Position numbers and translations under genes: made by a program
In this document: positions 15,907 through 21,755 of the stretch, one piece after another
Position numbering within the stretch: the first letter of the stretch is position 1
How the letters are laid out: every line of letters starts with the position of its first letter
The notes under the pieces: generated by a model
Seen by the model: the letters and a program-made list of their open reading frames with translations, nothing else
The model's database searches: none
What the model was told of the DNA's origin: nothing
From: Oscillospiraceae bacterium
Lineage (GTDB): Bacteria; Bacillota_A; Clostridia; Oscillospirales; Oscillospiraceae
Reading direction: 5' to 3'
DNA: 34,122 nt
Assembly (NCBI GenBank): GCA_021771675.1
Contig: JAETOP010000028.1
Location: 1-34,122 of the forward strand

Positions 15907-16071
15907 GGAACCTCTGAATAAATCGTCTGCGGCTGAGCAGCGAATCTTTTGCCCCAGACGTTCAGTTTGAAAAGTGGGAAATACATACAGTATTCCTCCA
16001 CTTACCAAACTTTCGCCTGAGCCAAAATCTTCTGCTGCCAGCTCTTGCCGATTTAATCAGAGCTTCCCTAA
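15903..16071. mobile_element. MITE-like palindrome with 4-bp target duplication at minD stop
   Basis: The 161-bp element (15907-16067) begins GGAACCTCTGAATAAATC and ends with the near-perfect reverse complement, GATTTAATCAGAGCTTCC. Its two arms of about 75-80 bp are imperfect inverted repeats along most of their length. It is flanked on both sides by CTAA (15903-15906 and 16068-16071), which fits the YTAR four-base duplication of IS5-group elements. It has no coding capacity. The left CTAA supplies the TAA stop codon of minD, so insertion left the protein unchanged. Confidence 0.8.
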
Positions 16072-16127
16072 TGCTTCCCCGGGAGTCCCGGCAAGGGCTC
16101 CCATGATATAAAGAAGGAGTGACCGTT

Positions 16128-16541
16128 GTGAATATTGCTTTTCTGGCACATGACAAGAAGAAGGAACTGATGGTTCAGTTCTGCACTGCCTACAAGAGCG
16201 TGCTGATGAAGCACAATCTGTTCGCCACCGCCACCACCGGCCGCCTGATCGTGGACAATACTGGTCTGCCCATCACCCTGCTTCTCTCCCATAAACAGGG
16301 CGGTCATCAGCAGATCAACGCCCGCATCGCCTACAACGAAATCGACCTGGTGCTGCTGTTCACCGACCCCAACACCACCGACCCCTGGGACGACAGTCAG
16401 ATGATCGAAACCATCCGCCACTGTGACAAGCACAATGTGCCCATCGCCACCAATCTGGCCAGCGCCGAGATGTTTATCATGGGCTTGCAGCGGGGCGATC
16501 TGGACTGGCGGGAAATGCTGCATACCAAGACTCGTTTCTGA
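16128..16541 (+). CDS. mgsA: Methylglyoxal synthase-like protein with altered active site
   Basis: 137 residues with the overall methylglyoxal synthase fold signature: N-terminal NIAFLAHDKKKELMVQF, the phosphate loop ATATTG at 33-38, GGHQQINARIA, LLFTDP and NVPIATNLASAE. The canonical enzyme converts dihydroxyacetone phosphate to methylglyoxal. Compared with E. coli MgsA as I recall it, His8 matches His19 and Asp80 matches Asp91. However, the catalytic base Asp71 aligns with His60, His98 with Trp87 and Asp101 with Ser90. Activity is therefore doubtful and a different phosphosugar or regulatory role is possible. The GTG at 16128 is chosen over GTG at 16119 because AAGGAG is 8 bp upstream. It is followed by two tandem terminators. 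Confidence 0.75.
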   Translation: MNIAFLAHDKKKELMVQFCTAYKSVLMKHNLFATATTGRLIVDNTGLPITLLLSHKQGGHQQINARIAYNEIDLVLLFTDPNTTDPWDDSQMIETIRHCDKHNVPIATNLASAEMFIMGLQRGDLDWREMLHTKTRF

Positions 16542-16571
16542 CTGCTGAAGCCTGCTGAACCCACATTGATT

Positions 16572-16602
16572 CACACTTTGGGGTGTGTTTTTGCGCTTTT
16601 TT
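16572..16602 (+). terminator. First terminator after the MGS-like gene
   Basis: A short stem, CACAC with GTGTG, is followed by TTTTTGCGCTTTTTT. Confidence 0.65.
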
Positions 16603-16608
16603 ACCACA

Positions 16609-16638
16609 CCGCCCACCAATTTCGGCGGGCGGTTTTCT
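16609..16638 (+). terminator. Second terminator, immediately before hisS
   Basis: CCGCCC pairs with GGGCGG and is followed by TTTTCTT. It ends about 17 bp before the hisS start codon, with the hisS ribosome site right after it, so it might act as an attenuator for hisS. Confidence 0.65.
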
Positions 16639-16654
16639 TGAAAGGAATCTGATT

Positions 16655-18007
16655 ATGGAAATCATCAAACCCCGTACCCTCTCCGGCTTCATGGAGCTGC
16701 TGCCGGAAAAACAAATTCAGTTTGAGACCATGGCGGAGATTCTCCGCCGTACCTATGCCTCCTACGGCTTTGCCCCTCTGGACACCCCCGCCATCGAGGA
16801 CGCCCAGATTCTGCTGGCCAAGGGCGGCGGCGAGACGGAGAAGCAGATCTACCGCTTCCAGAAGGGTGACAGCGACCTGGCTCTCCGGTTTGATCTCACC
16901 GTCCCCCTGGCAAAGTACGTGGCCCTGCACTACAGTGAACTGGCCTTCCCCTTCCGTCGGTTCCAGATCAGCAAGGTCTACCGGGGAGAGCGGGCCCAGC
17001 GGGGCCGGTTCCGGGAATTCTACCAGGCGGACATCGACATCATCGGCGACGGCAAGCTGGACATCCTCAACGAGGCGGAAATCCCCGCCATCATCTACAA
17101 GGTGTTCCGGGGCTTCGGCCTGACCCGGTTCCAGATTCGGGTGAACAATCGGAAAATTCTGAACGGCTTCTATTGCCTCTTGGGCCTGACGGAGAAATCC
17201 GGGGACATCATGCGCACCGTGGACAAGCTGGATAAGATCGGCGCCGACAAGGTGAAAGTAATTCTGCTGGAGGACTGCGGCCTGACAGAACAGCAGGCGG
17301 ATGAAATTCTGAAATTTATGGCCGTTCAGGGCACCAATGCGGAAGTGATTGCCGCCCTGGAGGGCTATGCCGGGAAAAACGAGCTCTTTGACCAGGGCCT
17401 GGCGGAGCTGAAAGCCGTCACCGCCAATCTGGCCGCCTTTGGGGTGCCGGAGGAGAATTTTGCCGTTGACCTGACCATTGCCCGGGGCCTGGACTACTAC
17501 ACCGGCACCGTCTATGAGACCACCCTGCTGGATCATCCGGAGATCGGTTCCGTCTGCTCCGGCGGCCGGTACGACAATCTGGCAGGCTACTACATCGACA
17601 AGGCCCTGCCCGGCGTGGGCATTTCCATCGGCCTGACCAGGCTCTTCTATGTATTGGACGAGCAGGGCCTCTTAAACCCCGCCCTGCCCAGCGCTCCCGC
17701 CGACGCTCTGGTGCTGCCCATGACCGAAAGTCCCGCCCTGGCCATTGCCCTGGCGGAAAAACTGCGCAGCGCCGGCCTGCGGGTACAGCTCTACGGCGAG
17801 CAGAAAAAATTCAAGCAGAAGATGGCCTATGCCAACAAGCTGGGGGTTCCCTTTGCCGTTCTGCTGGGAGAGGACGAAATCAACGAGGGAGTCTGTTCTG
17901 TCAAGGACATGGCCACCGGTGAACAGTGGAAGCTGACGGCGGAGGAAGCCGCTGCCCACATAAAAAGCGCCCTGGACACCCACTGCCCGGTGATTCTGGA
18001 AAAATAA
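16655..18007 (+). CDS. hisS: Histidyl-tRNA synthetase, archaeal/eukaryote-like type
   Basis: 450 residues of class II aminoacyl-tRNA synthetase type, charging tRNA-His. Visible are the motif-1/2 region RFDLTVPLAKYV and FRRFQISKVYRGERAQRGRFREFYQADIDIIG, the histidine-specific motif ARGLDYYTGTVYET, motif 3 region GVGISIGLTRLF, and a C-terminal anticodon-binding domain from about residue 350. Motif 2 (RFREFYQADIDIIG) and the following VDKLDK segment resemble archaeal and eukaryotic HisRS more than the usual bacterial form (RYRQFHQ). HisZ is unlikely because all catalytic motifs and the anticodon domain are present. The ATG at 16655 follows AAAGGA. No clear promoter was seen between it and the preceding terminators. 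Confidence 0.9.
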   Translation: MEIIKPRTLSGFMELLPEKQIQFETMAEILRRTYASYGFAPLDTPAIEDAQILLAKGGGETEKQIYRFQKGDSDLALRFDLTVPLAKYVALHYSELAFPFRRFQISKVYRGERAQRGRFREFYQADIDIIGDGKLDILNEAEIPAIIYKVFRGFGLTRFQIRVNNRKILNGFYCLLGLTEKSGDIMRTVDKLDKIGADKVKVILLEDCGLTEQQADEILKFMAVQGTNAEVIAALEGYAGKNELFDQGLAELKAVTANLAAFGVPEENFAVDLTIARGLDYYTGTVYETTLLDHPEIGSVCSGGRYDNLAGYYIDKALPGVGISIGLTRLFYVLDEQGLLNPALPSAPADALVLPMTESPALAIALAEKLRSAGLRVQLYGEQKKFKQKMAYANKLGVPFAVLLGEDEINEGVCSVKDMATGEQWKLTAEEAAAHIKSALDTHCPVILEK

Positions 18008-18009
18008 CC

Positions 18010-18046
18010 CCGCCACCCGCTCCCACCCCGGGAGCGGGCGGTGTTT
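18010..18046 (+). terminator. Terminator after hisS
   Basis: CCGCC and CCCGCTCCC pair with GGGAGCGGG and CGG, followed by TGTTTT, directly after the hisS stop codon. Confidence 0.8.
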
Positions 18047-18055
18047 TCCGGAAAC

Positions 18056-18120
18056 CGACAAATTGGTGTTTGGTGATTCGCTGCACACACCCGTACCTGC
18101 CCGCCAAATTCCAATTTGTC
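18056..18120. repeat. 65-bp palindromic dispersed repeat
   Basis: GACAAATTGGTGTTTGG at the left end is matched by the inverted CCAAATTCCAATTTGTC at the right end. A 20-base segment at 18091-18110 recurs in opposite orientation at 21538-21557, and the CAAATTGG.GTTTGG part recurs near 33974. Confidence 0.65.
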
Positions 18121-18221
18121 TGGGTTGTCCCGAATAACACACATTAAGATTCCATTAACCCGTAACCGATCAAATCAAAAATCCCTCATATTGGATGAGG
18201 CAAGAAACAGGAGGTGCTCCT

Positions 18222-18776
18222 ATGGAGGATGCGCAGATTATCGACCTGTATTTTCAGCGGGACGAGGACGCCATCCGTCAGACCGAGGCTGCCCACGGGC
18301 ACAAGCTCTATACCCTCTCCTACCGGATTCTGCTGAACCGGGAGGACGCAGAGGAAACCGTCAGCGATACATACCTGAAGGCCTGGGAATCCATCCCCCC
18401 CACCCGGCCCACTTATTTTTACGCCTATCTTTCCAAAATCTGCCGCTTTCTCTCCTTCGGCAAGCTGGACTGGAAGAACGCTGCCAAGCGAAAGGCGGAG
18501 ATCGTGGAGCTCACCGCCGAGATGGAGCTGTGCATCCCGGATTTGTCCCGGGAACTGCAAATGGAATCCCGGGAGCTGGGCCAGCTGCTGAACGCCTTTT
18601 TGGGCACCCTGAATGAGGAAAGCCGAAAAATTTTCATGCGCCGGTACTGGTATGCCGACTCCATCGGAGAAATCGCCCAGCGCTACCATCTGGGAGAGAG
18701 CAAGGTCAAGACCCGGCTGTTTCGCGCCCGAAATGAACTGCGGAGCTTCCTGGAAAAGGAGGGATATACCCTATGA
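18222..18776 (+). CDS. ECF RNA polymerase sigma factor (second copy)
   Basis: 184 residues. Region 2 covers about 5-85, with YTLSYRILLNREDAEETVSDTYLKAWESIPPTRP and FYAYLSKICRFLSFGKLDWK. Region 4 covers about 120-180, with IFMRRYWYADSIGEIAQRYHLGESKVKTRLFRARNELRSFL. It is a paralogue of the sigma factor at 13012-13572. The two share the region 2 core but differ in the -10 contacting helix, so they probably read different promoters. The ATG at 18222 follows AGGAGG at 7 bp. Its stop codon overlaps the next gene by four bases (ATGA). A hairpin, CCTCAT/ATGAGG, at 18184-18200 lies in its leader. Confidence 0.92.
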   Translation: MEDAQIIDLYFQRDEDAIRQTEAAHGHKLYTLSYRILLNREDAEETVSDTYLKAWESIPPTRPTYFYAYLSKICRFLSFGKLDWKNAAKRKAEIVELTAEMELCIPDLSRELQMESRELGQLLNAFLGTLNEESRKIFMRRYWYADSIGEIAQRYHLGESKVKTRLFRARNELRSFLEKEGYTL

Positions 18777-19414
18777 ATGGAAAAGATTTGATCGAGTCCA
18801 TGACCCATATAGATGAAAAATACATTGCCGAGGCGGAGGAAACACCCAGGCGCCGCCACTGGCCGGAAATCCTCGTTTCCGCCGCCTGCCTCGCTCTGGT
18901 ATTGGTAGGCGCCTGGCAATTCTGGCCGGAACAGCTCATCAAGGAACAGGCGATGGACAACAACGCTCCCATGGTTTCCTCCGCCCAGACCGGCGGGACT
19001 CTGGAGGAAACTGCCGCCCATAAAGATCCCTTCCCCGCCGCAGCCAGATTTCAGATGGCCCCCTCCCCCGTTCAGATGACCGTTCGGGTGGTGGAACAGG
19101 TGGAGGGCAAGCTGATCTGTGTGGTCGTCGATCCGGGCACCAGTGACTTCCAGCCGGAGGATCGGGTAGAGATTGCCCTGCCGGAAAGCGGGCCGGTTGG
19201 AGCGATGGGTGCGGCAGCGGCCCCTACCGCCGAGCGTGCCGAGAGTGCCAGCACCGCCGCCGATTCGGGAGAAGAGGAGGCTGCTTCCGCCGATTTTTCC
19301 AATATCCTGGGCGCAGGAGCAGATTCCCCCGTCTATCAGGTCTGCTTCCTCCCGGATCAGGACGATGGCATCATTACCCCCACCCAATGGACTTTACTGG
19401 AAGATCAGGAATAA
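18773..19414 (+). CDS. Anti-sigma-like single-pass membrane protein
   Basis: 213 residues: a cytosolic N terminus (MNGKDLIESMTHIDEKYIAEAEE), one membrane segment at about 33-51 and an extracytosolic domain. The domain has a beta-type stretch (MTVRVVEQVEGKLICVVVDPG) and then an Ala/Ser/Glu-rich linker. The MTHIDEKYI segment is typical of small clostridial proteins encoded directly after ECF sigma factors. It starts with ATG overlapping the sigma stop codon, so it is made in step with its partner and probably holds it at the membrane. It shows no detailed similarity to the partner of the other ECF sigma factor in this window beyond topology. Confidence 0.72.
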   Translation: MNGKDLIESMTHIDEKYIAEAEETPRRRHWPEILVSAACLALVLVGAWQFWPEQLIKEQAMDNNAPMVSSAQTGGTLEETAAHKDPFPAAARFQMAPSPVQMTVRVVEQVEGKLICVVVDPGTSDFQPEDRVEIALPESGPVGAMGAAAAPTAERAESASTAADSGEEEAASADFSNILGAGADSPVYQVCFLPDQDDGIITPTQWTLLEDQE

Positions 19415-19418
19415 CTGC

Positions 19419-19453
19419 AATGGGCTGGCTCACGAACGAGAGCCAGCCCATTT
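19419..19453. terminator. Bidirectional terminator
   Basis: TGGGCTGGCTC pairs with GAGCCAGCCCA around eight bases between the convergent anti-sigma-like and MATE genes, with short A and T tracts outside. Confidence 0.8.
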
Positions 19454-19458
19454 AATAT

Positions 19459-20817
19459 TCACTTTTGTTTCAATCGGTGAAAGAACCGGAAGAAGGTGCA
19501 GGTGGTGACGGTGGCAGCCAGGAAATCGCTGACAGGCTCTGCCAGGAAGACCGCCATGGCCTTGTCCGCCGGATTGGGGAAGAACAGAGGCAGCAGAAAA
19601 ATCAGGGGAATCAGCAGAATCAGCTTCCGCAGGCAGGCCATGAACAGGCTGATCTTCGCCTGTCCCAGAGCCACGAAGGCCTGCTGGCAGCTCATCTGGA
19701 AGCCAACGGAGAAGCTTGCGGCCAGGAATATCCGAATGGCCCAGGCCGCATAGTTCACCAGTGCGGCATCATCGGTGAATATCCCCGCCAACAGCCGGGG
19801 AGCCGCCATGGCCAGGCACCAGAACAGTCCCGAATAGGCGATACATGCCGTAAACTGGCAGTAGAAGGCCTCCCGCACCCGATTTGTTTTCCCTGCGCCG
19901 TAGTTATAGCTGATGATGGGCTGGCCGCCCTGACAAATACCGGTCATGGGCATGGAAACCAACTGATTCAGAGAATTCAGCACCGTCATGGCTCCCACTG
20001 CCACATCCCCACCGTACCGGGCAAGGCTGGAGGTGAAGCTGACGGAGAGCAGGCTCTCTGTGGAGATCATCACAAAGGAGGATACGCCCAGCCCCAGGCA
20101 GGGAAGAATGACCTTCTTTTCTAGCCGAAGGTGAATTCGCTGCAATTTCAGATTGGTCTGATTACCGGTAAGAAACTGCAGAATCCAAGCTGCGCTCACC
20201 GCCTGGCTGAGCACCGTGGCCAGGGCCGCTCCCCGAACCCCCATGTCCAGCAGAAAAATAAAGACGGGGTCCAGCACAATGTTGATTACTGCTCCAATGA
20301 CCGTGCTGAGCATGCTGATCTTGGAAAAGCCCTGGGTGGTGATAAAGGGATTCATTCCCATCACCACCAGCACCAGCACGCTGCCCAGAATGTAAATCCG
20401 GCCATATTCCAGGGCATAGGGGAGGGTGTTTTCACTGCCTCCGAAAATACCAATCAGCCAGGGGGCCAGAACATATAAAACCGGCGTCAGCACCAGGGCA
20501 AAAAGCATCAATGTGGTGAAGCAGTTGCCCATGATCTTTTCGGCGCTGTCCTTCCTCCCCTCCCCCATGGCGATGGCCGCCCGGGGCGCACCGCCGGAAC
20601 CAGCCAGGGCGGCGAAAGCGGTAATCAGCATCAGCAGCGGGGTAAACAGTCCCACGCCGGTGAGTGCCGTGCCGCCGATTTCCGGAATGTGGCCGATGTA
20701 AATCCTGTCCACAATGTTATACAGGAGATTCACAACCTGTGCCACCACAGCGGGCAGGGCCATCTGAATCATCAAGGCCTTGACGCTGCCGGTGCCCATA
20801 TCTTTTCTTGCTGCCAT
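19459..20817 (-). CDS. MATE family efflux transporter
   Basis: 452 residues with about twelve membrane segments in two related halves, as expected for multidrug and toxin extrusion proteins that export cationic compounds using a Na+ or H+ gradient. Family features are the N-terminal SVKALMIQMALPAVVAQVVNLLYNIVDRIYIGHIPEIGGTALTGVGLFTPL and, in the second half, QPIISYNYGAGKTNRVREAF. The start is the ATG at 20817 (MAARKDMGTGSVK) with a GGGGAAG site. The longer open frame upstream runs through a hairpin and the next gene and is rejected. Substrate unknown. Confidence 0.93.
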   Translation of the reverse strand: MAARKDMGTGSVKALMIQMALPAVVAQVVNLLYNIVDRIYIGHIPEIGGTALTGVGLFTPLLMLITAFAALAGSGGAPRAAIAMGEGRKDSAEKIMGNCFTTLMLFALVLTPVLYVLAPWLIGIFGGSENTLPYALEYGRIYILGSVLVLVVMGMNPFITTQGFSKISMLSTVIGAVINIVLDPVFIFLLDMGVRGAALATVLSQAVSAAWILQFLTGNQTNLKLQRIHLRLEKKVILPCLGLGVSSFVMISTESLLSVSFTSSLARYGGDVAVGAMTVLNSLNQLVSMPMTGICQGGQPIISYNYGAGKTNRVREAFYCQFTACIAYSGLFWCLAMAAPRLLAGIFTDDAALVNYAAWAIRIFLAASFSVGFQMSCQQAFVALGQAKISLFMACLRKLILLIPLIFLLPLFFPNPADKAMAVFLAEPVSDFLAATVTTCTFFRFFHRLKQK

Positions 20818-20845
20818 ATGAATATCTTCCCCGTTTCGATAGCTA

Positions 20846-20870
20846 CCCCTCCGGCGAAACCCGGAGGGGG
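20846..20870 (-). terminator. Hairpin after the DUF3786-like gene
   Basis: CCCCTCCGG pairs with CCGGAGGGG between the DUF3786-like gene and the MATE gene. There is no T run, so termination is uncertain. Confidence 0.5.
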
Positions 20871-20876
20871 CTGTGA

Positions 20877-21488
20877 TTAAAAATTTGATTTGATGGTGGA
20901 GATCAGAATATCCCCCGCCACCACCCGATCCTCCGGGGCGAAGCCCTGAGCGAAATTGTCGGAATAGAGCACCTGTGCGCTGGGCGGGAACTCCTCGTCC
21001 CCCTCCCAAACCAGAATCTGCATTCCATAGCCGCCGGTGAAGTCGAACTGGTAGCCTGCGTCCCCGTGGGAGAGGGCCACGGCGCCCATTTTCTCACAGG
21101 CGGCACGGAAGGTGTCGATCCGGGTGCCGAAGGTGAATGCTGCCCGGGTCAGCACCCGACCGGTGTAGGGCTTGATATACATTTCCCCCCAGGGCATCTC
21201 CCGAAAGGTCTTCCAGGTTCCTTCCCAAGGGATTTTCTTGCTCTCCAGCAGGTATCGCAGCAGGAAGGTCTGGGTGGGCAGGGGCGGCACACCGCCGCCG
21301 TCTAAGGCACGGATGCCATAAACCGGATGGGAAATGGCAAATGTCCGGCCCAGCAGCTTCAGGTGGAATTCCTTCCCGTCCCAGTTCTCTTCCCCCAGCC
21401 GCACCATGGCCTCCTGAGGGTCCAGGGCGGAAAAAAGCTGCTCATAATGGGCAAAGGGCACTTCTTCTTTATGATTTTCAATTTCCAA
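20877..21488 (-). CDS. DUF3786-like protein at the end of the ACS cluster
   Basis: 203 residues, soluble, no cofactor cysteine motif. Segments such as GKEFHLKLLGRTFAISHPVYGIR, LPTQTFLLRYLLESKKIPWEGTWKTFREMPWGEMY and GDAGYQFDFTGGYGMQILVWEGDEEFPPSAQVLYSDNF match my recollection of the DUF3786 family, common in anaerobes with corrinoid or Wood-Ljungdahl enzymes. The start is TTG at 21488 with GAGG 7-8 bp upstream. It lies 260 bp after acsV, with REP-like repeats in between, and is the last minus-strand gene of the cluster. Its biochemical role is unknown; context suggests corrinoid or metal handling. Confidence 0.65.
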   Translation of the reverse strand: MEIENHKEEVPFAHYEQLFSALDPQEAMVRLGEENWDGKEFHLKLLGRTFAISHPVYGIRALDGGGVPPLPTQTFLLRYLLESKKIPWEGTWKTFREMPWGEMYIKPYTGRVLTRAAFTFGTRIDTFRAACEKMGAVALSHGDAGYQFDFTGGYGMQILVWEGDEEFPPSAQVLYSDNFAQGFAPEDRVVAGDILISTIKSNF

Positions 21489-21537
21489 GATATTACCTCA
21501 TTTTGTGGATGTGTCATTCAGCGGAGCGAAAAATTGT

Positions 21538-21700
21538 AATTTGGCGGGCAGGTACGGATTACCTGTAGGGGCGGCTATTAGCCGCCCGCGCAGAACAATC
21601 CCCAAAAATGGTACAAGTTCAGGCAAATTCGTATCATTTCCCATTCACCGAAACACTCAAAATACATTACTTGGCGGGAGGCTAATAGCCTCCCCTACAG
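21538..21700. repeat. Pair of inverted REP-like hairpins
   Basis: One hairpin unit (21563-21593, core GGGGCGGCTATTAGCCGCCC) and a second in opposite orientation (21670-21700, core GGGAGGCTAATAGCCTCCC) share the ends CTGTAGGGG and CCCGC. They differ by one C-G to A-T change on both sides of the stem, which preserves pairing. A 20-base segment just before the first unit is shared with 18091-18110. A degenerate third unit is at 34014-34039. Confidence 0.75.
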
Positions 21701-21725
21701 TGAAAAGGGCCGTGCGCCAGATAGC

Positions 21726-21755
21726 ATTCCTAATTCCTAACTCCTAATTCATTCC
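21726..21755. repeat. Period-7 repeat array at the acsV stop codon
   Basis: Four heptads of the ATTCCTA/ACTCCTA type run up to and over the acsV stop codon at 21749-21751. Same family as at 8214, 26112 and 30859. Confidence 0.7.

Noticed and set aside
16655..18007. HisZ (ATP phosphoribosyltransferase regulatory subunit) instead of HisS
   Set aside because: The histidine-specific motif, motif 2 arginine region and the C-terminal anticodon-binding domain are all present, and no his biosynthesis genes are adjacent.
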